Shown piece after piece: positions 45,733-55,747 of a DNA stretch of 64,000 nucleotides. The DNA is from Nostoc sp. NIES-3756 (GTDB lineage: Bacteria > Cyanobacteriota > Cyanobacteriia > Cyanobacteriales > Nostocaceae): assembly GCF_001548375.1 (NCBI RefSeq), contig NZ_AP017295.1, positions 4,126,501 to 4,190,500 of the forward strand, written 5' to 3'. Position 1 is the stretch's first letter. Each line of letters opens with the position of its first letter. A program made the position numbers and the translations under genes. The notes beneath the pieces were generated by a model. That model searched no databases and was not told the DNA's origin. It saw only the letters and a program-made list of their open reading frames with translations.

Positions 45733-46107
45733 ATGGCAACTTTATTTGAAAAACTGGGCGGTGCAGATGCTGTTGATTTAGCAGTTGACAAATTCTACGA
45801 GCGAGTCTTGCAGGATGACCGCATCAAGCACTTTTTTGCCGATGTGGATATGGCGAAGCAACGCAAACACCAGAAAGATTTTCTAACTTATGCCTTTGGC
45901 GGAACTGATAAATATAACGGTCGCTATATGCGCCAAGCTCACAAAGATTTAGTGGAAAAGTTTGGCTTAAACAGCGAACACTTTGATGCGGTAGCAGAGG
46001 ATTTGATTGAAACTCTCAAAGAGATGGGGGTTTCTCAGGAGCTAATAGCAGAAGTCGCTGCGGTAGCTGCTGCACCACAACACAGAAAAGATGTCTTAAA
46101 CCAGTAA
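45733..46107 (+). CDS. glbN: Cyanoglobin, truncated haemoglobin group I
   Basis: 124 residues, 2-on-2 globin fold. Very close in pattern to Synechocystis GlbN, and the three key histidines fall at the same numbers: H46 (distal), H70 (proximal) and H117, which in Synechocystis forms a covalent bond to a haem vinyl group. Known role of GlbN: handling nitric oxide and reactive nitrogen/oxygen species and binding O2. In other Nostoc strains glbN sits within nif genes; here it stands alone with about 300 bases free on each side. Confidence 0.95.
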   Translation: MATLFEKLGGADAVDLAVDKFYERVLQDDRIKHFFADVDMAKQRKHQKDFLTYAFGGTDKYNGRYMRQAHKDLVEKFGLNSEHFDAVAEDLIETLKEMGVSQELIAEVAAVAAAPQHRKDVLNQ

Positions 46108-46332
46108 GACTAATCAGAGAATGCTTGAGAATCAGAAATTTACACAGTAGTAGAGCTAAAAAACAAATCCATAATCGCTTTGTACTTTTATTTATGCAAT
46201 CCTCGACCTCTCAATAGAGATGCGCAGTCGCACTTGTCGTAAACCTTGAAAAATCGAAGTTTTCTCTCCAGACAGTAAGAAACACAGTGGAATGTTTTCT
46301 TGCTGCCCACCTTCGTGACCAATGACTAATGA

Positions 46333-47511
46333 CTAGAGTGAAAACCTTGCTACAGCTTCAACTAATTGGTCTATTTCTGACTCCAGAGTTAGATAATGAA
46401 CAGTTACTCGGATACAGCTTGGGTCGGCAATTGTGCGGGTTAATATCTTTTGAGAGTCGAGATATTGTACTAACTTAAGGGATGGGGTTTGGTGGAGTTG
46501 GAAGGAGACTATACCAGTTTGGGGCGGTGTATTTCGTAAACATTGCACATTGGGTATGGCTGATAATTTACGCCAGAGATATTCACTGTTGTGGCGAATT
46601 TGCGTGTAACGTTCCTCTGGGGTTCCCCACTGCTGATGAATGGCGATCGCTTCTTTCAATCCCAAATACAATGGGTAAGCTAGGGTAGAAACTTCATATC
46701 TACGTCCGTCGGGTTTCCAGCTTACAGGTTTGGCTTGGCTATCAACAATAATCCCATACAAACCGATAAATGTGGGGTTGAGGTTTTCCCTTACCTCTGG
46801 ACGCACATACAAACCACCCACGCCTTCCGGGCCGCATAACCACTTATGACCAGTGAAAGCATAGAAATCTACCCCTAACTGGGTTAAATTTAAAGGTAAA
46901 GCACCAGCAGACTGAGCAGCATCTACAAGTAAGAAAGAGTTATTATTTCTGCATACCTCCACAATTTTTTCCAGAGGTAGCACCTGTCCAGTATTCCAAA
47001 ATACATGACTTAATACTACTAAACGAGTATTTTGGCGGAGGTGTTGGGCAATAACTGCCACTGGATCGCCTTCGTTCAATGTAGCCTTGAGAGGACAGGT
47101 AGTCACTTCTATACCAAAGCGGCGGCTAATCTCTTGAGTAGCAGCAATTACCCCTGGATGTTCACAGTCTGATAGTAGAAGATGGTCGCCAGCTTGCCAA
47201 GGGATACCCCAAAGCGCGATATTACAACCAACTGTGACATTATCTGTAAAAGTGATTGTATCAGAGGGGGCGTTCAATTCTTTGGCGATCGCTTCCCTGA
47301 CTGCTTGAGTTTGCTTTGTTATCCAGTTACCAGCCTCAGTCCCAAAGGGGCCGATTTCTTGGATATAAGCCAGAGATTGGGTGATAGTATCCAATGCAGC
47401 TTGAGGCATCGGCCCCTGTCCACCATAGTTAAAATAAGTTTTATTAGCTAAAGCTGGAAACTGTTGGCGATGGTGATGCAACCTAGTCTGTAAAGTAGAA
47501 ATAGTAGTCAT
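46333..47511 (-). CDS. Class V PLP enzyme, cysteine/cystine C-S lyase (C-DES-like)
   Basis: 392 residues from the ATG at 47511; three more codons are open upstream. PLP-dependent class V fold with the cofactor lysine in FYAFTGHKWLCGPEG and the N-terminal block NYGGQGPMPQAALD. The pattern matches Synechocystis C-DES, which releases a persulfide from cystine for Fe-S cluster assembly; it is not a NifS/SufS desulfurase because the active-site Cys loop is missing. It could supply sulfur for clusters. Divergent from the RecB-like nuclease, with STRRs between. Confidence 0.85.
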   Translation of the reverse strand: MTTISTLQTRLHHHRQQFPALANKTYFNYGGQGPMPQAALDTITQSLAYIQEIGPFGTEAGNWITKQTQAVREAIAKELNAPSDTITFTDNVTVGCNIALWGIPWQAGDHLLLSDCEHPGVIAATQEISRRFGIEVTTCPLKATLNEGDPVAVIAQHLRQNTRLVVLSHVFWNTGQVLPLEKIVEVCRNNNSFLLVDAAQSAGALPLNLTQLGVDFYAFTGHKWLCGPEGVGGLYVRPEVRENLNPTFIGLYGIIVDSQAKPVSWKPDGRRYEVSTLAYPLYLGLKEAIAIHQQWGTPEERYTQIRHNSEYLWRKLSAIPNVQCLRNTPPQTGIVSFQLHQTPSLKLVQYLDSQKILTRTIADPSCIRVTVHYLTLESEIDQLVEAVARFSL

Positions 47512-47516
47512 AATAG

Positions 47517-47597
47517 TCATTAGTTGTTAGTCATTAGTCATTAGTCATTAGTCCATAGTCAACAGTCCATAGTCAACAGTCCACAGTCAACAATCCC
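47517..47597. repeat. STRR tract (AGTCATT, AGTCAAC, AGTCCAT units)
   Basis: About eleven consecutive heptamers between divergent genes; it must contain or adjoin both promoters. Confidence 0.85.
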
Positions 47598-47603
47598 AAA
47601 TGA

Positions 47604-49088
47604 ATGCTTATTAATGCTGACCATCTGCTGCAATACCAACGTTGTAAACGTCGTCCCGTTTTAGATATTCACGGTGATAGAAGCCTACGAGATGCGCCTA
47701 GTGAATTGTTGCTGAAATTGCAAGAGGATAAATTTGCTCATCAACAAAGTATTGTGGCTGATTTTGCATATCATAAACCTGATTATCCGAAACCGGATTG
47801 GGCAGCAGGGCAAGCCGCTACTGTAGAGTTGATGCAGCGTGGGGTTGAGTACATTTATCAAGGTGTACTGTTAGCTAATTACAATGAGTTAATAGAAACA
47901 GACCAGACAAATTATACTTGCCTAAGTCGTCCCGATTTGCTGGTTAAACAGCCTGGACAATCGATATTTGGTGATTGGGTGTATGAACCAGTGGATATTG
48001 AACTGGGTAAACGTCCTAAGCAGGAATATCAAGTAGTTACAGCCTACCACGCCCAAGTATTGGCTAAGGTACAGGGAGTTGAAACCCAAAATGCTTGGTT
48101 GATGTTGCGGGGTAAAGAAAAGCCTTATGGGGTAGATTTATGGAGATGGACACCCCAAATGTTGGGGATTTTACAAGAACTGACTCAGGCGTTAGAGTCG
48201 GAGACTAGACCAGAAGTATTCATTGCCCGTCAGAAGTGTAATCTTTGTCTCTGGTATAGTGAATGTTATGCGATCGCCCAATCTCAGCAACACCTATCTC
48301 TGTTACCAGGTGTCACACCCATCCGTTACGCCCAACTGCAAAACCTCGACATCACTAGTGTAGAATCTCTTGCCAATACCAGCCCAACAATTTTAGAGAA
48401 TCTTGTAGGTTTTGATCCACAAGTTGCAGCCAAGTTGGTAGTACAAGCGCAATCAGTGCTGCAAAGACAACCATTAATACTACCATTTCCGCCACCCAAG
48501 GGAAATCTCACCTTCAATTCCCCAGTAGAACTGTACTTTGATATTGAAGCGCAGCCAGACTTAAATTTAGATTATCTATTGGGGGTGTTGGTGGTTAACA
48601 AACAAACCAACAGCGAACAATTCTATGCTTTCGTCGCCGAAAAACCAGAAGAGGAAGAATTGATTTGGCGACAATTCCTAGAGTTAGTGTGGCGATATCC
48701 TGAAGCCCCAATTTATCATTTTTGTGTGTACGAACTAGATACAGTCAAACGCCTTGCAAAACTGTACCGCACACCATACGCCTCAGTTAGTCCAGTTTTA
48801 CATAGATTTGTCGATATTTATGAACACCTAACCCAAAGTGTAGCTTTACCTATAGAAAGTTATGCGTTAAAAGCCATTGCACGTTGGCTGGGGTTCGAGT
48901 GGCGTGATAAAGAAGCTACGGGCGCTAAGTGTATATACTGGTATGACCAGTGGCTAGAAACAGGCGATCGCAATTTATTAGAAATCATTCTCCGCTACAA
49001 TGAAGACGACTGTCGCGCCACCCGCAAAGTTAAAGATTGGTTAGTTGGTTTTGTACAGGATAAGTATGATTTGAGACGTGTGGGTTGA
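47604..49088 (+). CDS. TM0106-family RecB-like nuclease
   Basis: 494 residues. N-terminal PD-(D/E)XK nuclease domain (about 1-215) with the metal-site region PDLLV...YEPVDIELGKRPK and a cysteine cluster (CKR near residue 15; CNLCLWYSEC near 210-219) suggesting an Fe-S or zinc site as in Cas4/RecB relatives. The C-terminal half (about 310-494) has an RNase H-like fold with YFDIEAQPDL, then YNEDDCRATRKVKDWL. Probably a DNA-processing enzyme; no pathway is known. No CRISPR array or cas gene is nearby, so a Cas4 role is not supported. Confidence 0.88.
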   Translation: MLINADHLLQYQRCKRRPVLDIHGDRSLRDAPSELLLKLQEDKFAHQQSIVADFAYHKPDYPKPDWAAGQAATVELMQRGVEYIYQGVLLANYNELIETDQTNYTCLSRPDLLVKQPGQSIFGDWVYEPVDIELGKRPKQEYQVVTAYHAQVLAKVQGVETQNAWLMLRGKEKPYGVDLWRWTPQMLGILQELTQALESETRPEVFIARQKCNLCLWYSECYAIAQSQQHLSLLPGVTPIRYAQLQNLDITSVESLANTSPTILENLVGFDPQVAAKLVVQAQSVLQRQPLILPFPPPKGNLTFNSPVELYFDIEAQPDLNLDYLLGVLVVNKQTNSEQFYAFVAEKPEEEELIWRQFLELVWRYPEAPIYHFCVYELDTVKRLAKLYRTPYASVSPVLHRFVDIYEHLTQSVALPIESYALKAIARWLGFEWRDKEATGAKCIYWYDQWLETGDRNLLEIILRYNEDDCRATRKVKDWLVGFVQDKYDLRRVG

Positions 49089-49093
49089 AGTTT

Positions 49094-49142
49094 GTAGTAA
49101 GCACTTTAGTGCTGCATATGCAAGGACTTTAGTTTTTACTAC
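49094..49142. terminator. Imperfect inverted repeat between convergent genes
   Basis: GTAGTAA...TTACTAC ends with imperfectly paired arms (AGCACTTTAGTGCT, GCATATGC). It could terminate both the nuclease and the phytase-like gene. Confidence 0.5.
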
Positions 49143-49150
49143 GAACAGAA

Positions 49151-50335
49151 TTAGCGGTTAAAATTTGGCAATATTCGCCTTAATAACCTCATGAGAGGAG
49201 ATTCTATCTTCAGTTGAAAGGCGAGAATTTGATTACGTTGTATGGAATTAAAATTATTATCACTCACAAGAATTAACGCTTTTTGTCCATTGGGTAATGA
49301 AGGGCCAAGGGTTAACCCTTCTATATTATCTAATGCCACATCTAAGGTGCGTAAATCTAAAAGTAATTTTTTCTGGACTGGTTTAATACTTTGAGAATCA
49401 ATTGCTAATAAACTATCTATATTGTGGATATCATCAGCGCCTTCTAGGGAAACCTGAAATAATTCCACACCAAATCCTAAACCTGCAAAAGACCGTTCTA
49501 TACTCAAGAAGTGACCTTGATTATCTAACGCAAGTAAATCAGGTAAACCACTAGCAAATTTACCTGTTAAATTGAAGAATGTTGATATAGGTTCTGTTTG
49601 ATAGAGAAACTCTTTTTCTGGTTGATTGGTTTGTAAATTATATTGCAAAATTCGGCATGGACTGCCAATATTAGGTTGTGCGGCTGGGCCATCTTGAATT
49701 AAAGCATTTTCTGTAACTGTAAATAAATATTGATTATTAGGTGTAATAGTCAGACCTTCAAAAGCTAAATTATTGCGGATACCTTGCTTACCATTTTTAT
49801 CAGGTAAAAATTTGTTTGGTATTGGTAATGTTTTAATAGATTTACCTGAAGCTAAAGGAAACTCTTTAATAAAGGGAGGGGTTAATTTACCTGCATCGCC
49901 TTCAGAAGAAATGAAGACAGTTTCGGCTTGAGTGACAGCAATTCCTTCTGTATCAGTATCCCCAGAAGGAAAGGTTTGACCATTTTCGTCTAATAATGTA
50001 GTGACACCTACAGGAATAACACCTTTATCTTGTAGTTTACCTTTACTTAAATCAATCTTGAACGTGTAGAAACGTGCAGGAGCTTTTTGTCCCCTATCAT
50101 CAGAAATAGCATAATAGAGGTCATTACTTGCATCATAAGTAATTCCAGATAACCCACCTACTTCAGTTTTTTGAAAGGATAATCCTTTGGGTAAGGTTGC
50201 TTGTCCAATAAATTGGATACTGCTAATTTCTACCGCACCTGTCGCCACATTGCTAAATAAAAAGCTGGCGATTAAAACTCCAATAGTAAAGAAAATAAAG
50301 ATTCGCCAGTTGAGATTTTTTCTTAAAACCTGCAT
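49151..50335 (-). CDS. Esterase-like activity of phytase family protein
   Basis: 394 residues. N-terminal signal/anchor helix (about 11-32), then a beta-propeller-like domain of the phytase-esterase family (PF13449 type) with blocks EVGGLSGITYDASNDLYYAISDDRG, split as GGLSGITYD and SDDRG, TDTEGIAVT and NIEGLTLGP. These exported proteins often occur in phosphate-responsive gene sets and may hydrolyse phosphoesters, but enzymatic proof is limited. Acts outside the plasma membrane. Confidence 0.85.
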   Translation of the reverse strand: MQVLRKNLNWRIFIFFTIGVLIASFLFSNVATGAVEISSIQFIGQATLPKGLSFQKTEVGGLSGITYDASNDLYYAISDDRGQKAPARFYTFKIDLSKGKLQDKGVIPVGVTTLLDENGQTFPSGDTDTEGIAVTQAETVFISSEGDAGKLTPPFIKEFPLASGKSIKTLPIPNKFLPDKNGKQGIRNNLAFEGLTITPNNQYLFTVTENALIQDGPAAQPNIGSPCRILQYNLQTNQPEKEFLYQTEPISTFFNLTGKFASGLPDLLALDNQGHFLSIERSFAGLGFGVELFQVSLEGADDIHNIDSLLAIDSQSIKPVQKKLLLDLRTLDVALDNIEGLTLGPSLPNGQKALILVSDNNFNSIQRNQILAFQLKIESPLMRLLRRILPNFNR

Positions 50336-50443
50336 ATTTTACTTTAGTAGGACACAAGCTTTTACTGTCCAATACAGTTTAGATAAATTTATCGCCTGTT
50401 AATTATACTTATACAAATTTACCAATACTTATACAATCAATAA

Positions 50444-50608
50444 TTAGTATTTTTCTATTTGTAAAACGTAGCATTCACATTCTGGTAAATTATGTACCCA
50501 AAGGGTTTGGGAACCATCGAATAAGGAAATTTCTACTTCCCACCACGTTCCACCCCGTAAGCGACGATACCAACGGTGGTTGGATAGGGTTAAGTCTATG
50601 ACTTCCAT
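50444..50608 (-). CDS. Small hypothetical protein, 54 aa
   Basis: A 54-residue frame shorter than common gene-finder limits: MEVIDLTLSNHRWYRRLRGG to ECECYVLQIEKY. Its composition is protein-like, with four Trp, three Cys-type positions and alternating hydrophobics typical of a compact beta fold, and the surrounding DNA is otherwise AT-rich. No strong ribosome-binding site. Not recognised. Same strand as its neighbours. Confidence 0.65.
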   Translation of the reverse strand: MEVIDLTLSNHRWYRRLRGGTWWEVEISLFDGSQTLWVHNLPECECYVLQIEKY

Positions 50609-50789
50609 ATAATCATATGTTGTTAAGAATGCAAGGGGGTTTTTGACGCATAAACATAGTAACCTATGTTTTTATATTTTTGTAAATATGTTTGCCAAAC
50701 AAACAACAATATATGGTAGCTAATGATGAGTGATAGGTAATAACAAACAATAATTACCTATCACCCAAATAATGATCCGGATGGATAAT

Positions 50790-53552
50790 TTAGCGCCGAC
50801 GCTTCACCAATACAAATAATGCGATCGCACTCACCCCTAATAGCCATCCGCCAGAGGGTTCAGGTACACTAGCCTTTAAGGGGTTATTGGGTTTGGAGAG
50901 ATTTTCTTTACCATTCTCTACTTTACGGTCAAAGCGATCGCTTTGGGCTTCTGCCTCTTTGAGTAAGCGTCTTTGCTCGTCGTTGACTAATACCAGCATA
51001 GAGGAATAGGGACTGACAATCTGATACTTTTTGGCGATCGCATGAATTGCATCTAAACTTTTGAGATTGTCTAATTTAACTTGTTTACTCAAGCCTAAAA
51101 TTAATTGTCTGGCGGCTAAGGGAAGTAAATCATCTTGTTGATTATTAGTTTGGGCTTCTAATGTTTGCAGATACCAAGCATAACCATTAACAACACTCAC
51201 AACCGAGTCACCTAACACTGATTTTGTCGCTATTCGTTGCAACACCTCGGCAATATCAACACCAACACCACCGCCACTATCTTGTAATGATTTGATGATG
51301 CCATCATTGTAAGCCCCAGGTAATGTTCCTAAATGCACCATCCACAAAGGTGCAGAAGTTGTGGGAACAGTCTTATTGTTCTTCGACAATTCATAACTGC
51401 CTTCATCACTCAACAATAAAACAGCATCATAAGCTGTATCCCCACGCAAATTATTAAATTGTGCCAGCATTTCTTGAGGTTGAATTGTGCCATAGAAAGT
51501 AAATTTTTCCGGTTGGAATTGCTGGATATCATTTAATCGTTTGGGTGTAGCGCCTGGGGAAGTAGTCAGATATAAATCTGCATCATTGTTGGTTAAATCA
51601 TTATCGGCAAAGCCGTGTTGTTTTAACCAAGATAATGTTTGCGCCAATTCCTTAGTATGTTCACCCATGCTACGGGAGGTGTCGAGAACTAAAGCGACAC
51701 GTTGATTTTTTGGTAAAGTGAAATCGCCCTTAGATAAAGGCTTGGCTAATAATTTATAACCCTCAGCTAAATTTACCTCATGTAATACAGGCTGAACTTT
51801 ATTACTCGCGGGGATGTATGCTTCTAACCAAGCATCATCTTTTAAACCTATTTTCTTACCATTACGAATGCGCTGAGTTTTATCTGTCCAGAATATATTA
51901 CGTCTTTCCCCCAAATCAGGCATTTCCCAACCCTTATCTTGTCCCATCACCTTGTAAGTCAACCATAGGTGCATTTCTGTGGGGCGTGGTGGTTGTCCTT
52001 CTATTTGTAATACGTTATTAGGAGGAATGGGAAACGCCCGTAAACGATAATGTCTTGGCCCTACTTGTTCTAGTAAAGCTGGATCTACAGGGCGTACTCG
52101 TCGCACTTGAGAATTATAAACTTTTTGGGCAGCACCGCGAGGCGAAACCACAAAGTTAAAGCGTTGATTTAAGTTACCTGTATCCCCCAACCATAAGCCG
52201 GTGATGACAGCACTTTCTGGCAGAGAAAAGGAATAAAAAACTTCTTGAACTTCCCGTGTTTGGTTTTTATAAACCTCGTATAATTCTACATCAGCCCAAT
52301 CACCATTTTCTTTGACTGTAACTTGTTGTGATGCTAACCAAACCTTCTTCTCATTAATATTTAATAAACCTGCTTTAACTTCTTGTTCGTTAAAAGTAGA
52401 TTGGACTGCATGACTAACTGCTGTTTTTTCTGCTTTTTGTAGGGGTGTATCAAAAAATTCAGCGTAAAGCTTTTCTGCCTTAGCAGTATCTTTTTCAGAA
52501 CCATTATATAAAAATGGCGACATGAGGAAATTGTATATGCCTTGCACACCATCAGCCGCCGATTTATTTAAACCTAAAACATCACGATACATCACACTGA
52601 TGTGATTATTTTCTTGCTTACTGCTGAGGTAGCGATAGGAAGATAAATAAGCGTTAACTAATCCTGTGCGGATTTGTTCTGACTTGGCTATTAAAGTTTG
52701 GTGATCGCTATCATTTTTAGGTGCATTTGCTAATAGTGAAAAAGCTAATACTTGGGGCTGTTGTTGTAAAGATAAAAAGGTAACTGCAAACGCCACAATC
52801 ACTGCACTAGCACCAGCAAATGTCTTCTTTCTCCCATGTTCCCAAGCAAACGCCCGTAAAATTTTAGCTCCGGAATGCACATACATTGCTGATAACGCCG
52901 ATGGCATAGCGATAAACAATGTCGCACTAAAGCCAGTAATAATTAACCATAGAAAAATAAAGAAGAAACCACCAATAAAAGCTGACTGGTACAACAAATT
53001 CCATAACGGAATTACCCATTCAAACTTGCAAAATTCTTGTATTAGAAATACAGCTAGAGGTAAGGCATAAAATAATAATACCGCACCCGCATAAACACCG
53101 AATAGCAGCATCAAAGTATGGGTTAACATTTGCACCCACTGCAACCCACTCTTACGCCGGGAAGCATACCCCCAAAACAATTCTCCCGCAAAAGCCGCTA
53201 TACATACACCCGTTGTCAGTATAATTTGACTGCTAGCGGGTGTCAGTTCCCGAATCAAAAATAACCGCAATAAACATAATGTAAATAACGGGGCTTCTAC
53301 ACCATAAAATAGACGAATAAGTTGTAATGGCTGTGTCGTAAACTTCCAGCCACCGATAATACTAGCGATGGTAGGAATAGCAATTAAAGCTACAAGCGTT
53401 AAGGAAAACTCAATAGGGATATCACCTCTTAAAGTTGCCAAAAATAAAGGCACACCTACTAACGGTAATATCCCTAAATAAACAAAGCTTAAAAAAGTTA
53501 AATTCCACAGCCAGAAGATACTGTAGAAACAAATATTCCAAAACAATTTCAC
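50790..53552 (-). CDS. TIGR02921-type PEP-CTERM protein (membrane, VIT and vWA domains)
   Basis: 920 residues. About eight membrane helices occupy residues 1-275. A VIT-like beta domain spans about 395-560 (VELYEVYKNQTREVQEVFYS). A vWA domain (about 630-770) has an intact metal site DTSRS in VALVLDTSRSMGEH. The C-terminus has a PEP-CTERM sorting tail: PEPSGGWLLG, a hydrophobic helix and KRRR. PEP-CTERM proteins are cleaved and exported by exosortase. Combining polytopic helices and a sorting tail in one protein is characteristic of this family. Likely a surface or envelope assembly factor. Confidence 0.88.
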   Translation of the reverse strand: MKLFWNICFYSIFWLWNLTFLSFVYLGILPLVGVPLFLATLRGDIPIEFSLTLVALIAIPTIASIIGGWKFTTQPLQLIRLFYGVEAPLFTLCLLRLFLIRELTPASSQIILTTGVCIAAFAGELFWGYASRRKSGLQWVQMLTHTLMLLFGVYAGAVLLFYALPLAVFLIQEFCKFEWVIPLWNLLYQSAFIGGFFFIFLWLIITGFSATLFIAMPSALSAMYVHSGAKILRAFAWEHGRKKTFAGASAVIVAFAVTFLSLQQQPQVLAFSLLANAPKNDSDHQTLIAKSEQIRTGLVNAYLSSYRYLSSKQENNHISVMYRDVLGLNKSAADGVQGIYNFLMSPFLYNGSEKDTAKAEKLYAEFFDTPLQKAEKTAVSHAVQSTFNEQEVKAGLLNINEKKVWLASQQVTVKENGDWADVELYEVYKNQTREVQEVFYSFSLPESAVITGLWLGDTGNLNQRFNFVVSPRGAAQKVYNSQVRRVRPVDPALLEQVGPRHYRLRAFPIPPNNVLQIEGQPPRPTEMHLWLTYKVMGQDKGWEMPDLGERRNIFWTDKTQRIRNGKKIGLKDDAWLEAYIPASNKVQPVLHEVNLAEGYKLLAKPLSKGDFTLPKNQRVALVLDTSRSMGEHTKELAQTLSWLKQHGFADNDLTNNDADLYLTTSPGATPKRLNDIQQFQPEKFTFYGTIQPQEMLAQFNNLRGDTAYDAVLLLSDEGSYELSKNNKTVPTTSAPLWMVHLGTLPGAYNDGIIKSLQDSGGGVGVDIAEVLQRIATKSVLGDSVVSVVNGYAWYLQTLEAQTNNQQDDLLPLAARQLILGLSKQVKLDNLKSLDAIHAIAKKYQIVSPYSSMLVLVNDEQRRLLKEAEAQSDRFDRKVENGKENLSKPNNPLKASVPEPSGGWLLGVSAIALFVLVKRRR

Positions 53553-53574
53553 AGCCTTACTCCTCCTAACCAGG

Positions 53575-53612
53575 TTGTAATTCGTAATTCGTAATTCGTA
53601 GTTCGCAATTAA
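53575..53612. repeat. GTAATTC heptamer repeat
   Basis: Units GTAATTC x3 with variants GTAGTTC and GCAATTA, upstream of the PEP-CTERM gene. Confidence 0.8.
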
Positions 53613-53758
53613 GAATTTATGTTTCTACGTTTGTATCTGCTGCTTTGTCGTTGCAAATTGGTATTAAATTTATGATTCCCTAAAGGGTGGTGCGATCGCA
53701 CAATAGATAAAGTATTGGGGAGTAGGTATTGATAAATCTTCCCTACTCCCCACTCCTT

Positions 53759-55747
53759 CTAAAACCCAACTTCAATCGTCAAACTGCGAATCCTCCCTGT
53801 ATCCGCCTGTGCTTTATCTGCTACTTCTAAAGTCCAAGTTCCTTGAGGACTCTTACCTTTAAAAGCACTCAATCCTGGTGTACTTACCTCATCGTAAGTT
53901 TGTTTAATGTCATCCGCACCACCACCTTTGCGATCATGGAGGATGATGGGTAATACGCCTGTTTCCCCAGGAGGGTTCAGGCTAACTACTAAATCACCAA
54001 TGTAAGTATGTTCAATATCTATCCCAACTTTGATATATTTGATGGGGTTAGTGTTAGAGATCGCTAAACTTAGTTGTGAAGTTTGCAAATCGTTAATGGG
54101 GACATCTTGCACAGCCTGGAAAACGCTAACTGGTGTAGGCTGTGCTGGCGCTGCTAACTCTACAGCTTTGAGTGCATTTATCCTACCGTAACCGTAAAAT
54201 GGGCTACGTCCATCAGCATTATAGTTACCACCTGAGACATCAATGCGATCGCACGAGCGTTTAATAATATCTCGTACTTCATCCCACCGCAGATTCGGGT
54301 TACGAGACAAAATCAAAGCTGCTACACCAGCCGCCCCCGGACAAGCACTAGAAGTTCCACCGAAACTATTAGTATAATTACCTAGTTGATCGCCAAGATT
54401 GGTATTACCGGAATTATAACCCAGTACACCAGAGCGATCGACTGTCCAAATACCGGGGGTTTGCGAAGGGTTGCCATTATTGCTAGGGAAAGCACACCAA
54501 ACGGCTTTACCATAATCACTGTAAGCGCTTCTAGTGCCATAATCATTACAAGCTGCTACAGCTATTACCTTTTCGTAGCTGGCGTAGCCGTCATTATCTA
54601 CACTTTCATTACCATTACCCGCAGCAAATAGAACTACACATCCTTTACCATTGCGTCCCTTATTGATGGCATAGTCTATCGCCAACCTTGTGGAATCAGG
54701 TAGAGGTACTTTCTGTTTATGTAGTGGGTCTTTATCATCCCACCATACCCCATCCGGTGGCCCCCAACTACAAGAAATCACATCTGCGCCATTTTGCGCC
54801 GCCCAAACAAAAGCATCAGCCTCATCTTGTGAACCCAAGGCAGAAACAAAACGAATGGGCATTAACTTAGCCCCAGGCGCGACACCAGAAGCCCCAAAAT
54901 TCCCATTACCACAAGCTACACCCGCACAAGCAGTACCGTGATTATCTCGGTTTCCTGGTGTTGGCGAGTTGGTTTTGCGTGTCACATCTCTAGGTGCGAC
55001 AACTTTACCAGAAGAACGAAACTCCTCATGGTCAATATCTACACCATCATCAACAATAGCAATAATTGTCCCCGTACCATCGCTCAACTTCCACGCCGCT
55101 TCAACATTGGCATGAGCATCGATAGTTTTACCATTAACTGTAGTTTTCTTGAGATGCCATTGCTGGGGAAAAACTTGACGTTGCCTAAACTCCCGCACTA
55201 ACTCAGGATGACACAATTCCACCGATTCCTCGTTCAGCAACCTTTCGGCAATATCAAAGATTGCTAAACCAGTATTGGGGGGTGCGCTGACAAAATAAGC
55301 ATTACGGGCGTATTCTAGTTGACGTTTAATCGTTAAACCGTAACGTCCCAAAATTTCTTCACAGACACTCACATCTTCTTCGTGGTCAAACTTCACGAAT
55401 AGGTTTTCTGTGTAAACTATAGGCAGCCTACTCACAGGATCAATCAACACACGCCCAGCAAATTGCACCTCCGGTTCTTGGTTGAGAATTTCCCTGGCTG
55501 TGTCACGCAAAGCAGCATCCTGACTCGGTTCTTTAGCCTGGAGAACTTCCACACCCGCCTGTGCAAATCGAGTTGATAACTCGAATTGATTGAGGATACT
55601 CCGGGCTTGGGTTGAAACAGGGGCGACTTCAAACGGTCGCTCACCCACAAGTGCATTGCGGCTTTCGGTACGCACTACAATATGATTATTACTAATCTCC
55701 AGTTCATACCGTTCACCATTCTGACCACCGTAGCGAACTTGAACCAT
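53759..55747 (-). CDS. prcA: Calcium-dependent subtilisin-type protease
   Basis: 662 residues, the length known for PrcA of Anabaena variabilis. N-terminal pro-region (about 1-195), S8 catalytic domain (about 200-535) with D233 (IAIVDDGVD), H270 (NRDNHGTACAGV), oxyanion N378 and S466 (GGTSSACPGAAG), and a C-terminal P domain (about 545-662). No signal peptide, in line with an intracellular or periplasmic Ca2+-activated protease acting on Arg/Lys sites. Linked by earlier work to protein turnover during heterocyst formation but not essential for it. A gene resembling its pro-region is encoded divergently. Confidence 0.92.
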   Translation of the reverse strand: MVQVRYGGQNGERYELEISNNHIVVRTESRNALVGERPFEVAPVSTQARSILNQFELSTRFAQAGVEVLQAKEPSQDAALRDTAREILNQEPEVQFAGRVLIDPVSRLPIVYTENLFVKFDHEEDVSVCEEILGRYGLTIKRQLEYARNAYFVSAPPNTGLAIFDIAERLLNEESVELCHPELVREFRQRQVFPQQWHLKKTTVNGKTIDAHANVEAAWKLSDGTGTIIAIVDDGVDIDHEEFRSSGKVVAPRDVTRKTNSPTPGNRDNHGTACAGVACGNGNFGASGVAPGAKLMPIRFVSALGSQDEADAFVWAAQNGADVISCSWGPPDGVWWDDKDPLHKQKVPLPDSTRLAIDYAINKGRNGKGCVVLFAAGNGNESVDNDGYASYEKVIAVAACNDYGTRSAYSDYGKAVWCAFPSNNGNPSQTPGIWTVDRSGVLGYNSGNTNLGDQLGNYTNSFGGTSSACPGAAGVAALILSRNPNLRWDEVRDIIKRSCDRIDVSGGNYNADGRSPFYGYGRINALKAVELAAPAQPTPVSVFQAVQDVPINDLQTSQLSLAISNTNPIKYIKVGIDIEHTYIGDLVVSLNPPGETGVLPIILHDRKGGGADDIKQTYDEVSTPGLSAFKGKSPQGTWTLEVADKAQADTGRIRSLTIEVGF

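Noticed and set aside
47604..49088. Cas4-type role for the RecB-like nuclease
   Set aside because: No CRISPR array or other cas gene in the window, and the C-terminal RNase H-like half identifies the TM0106 family instead.
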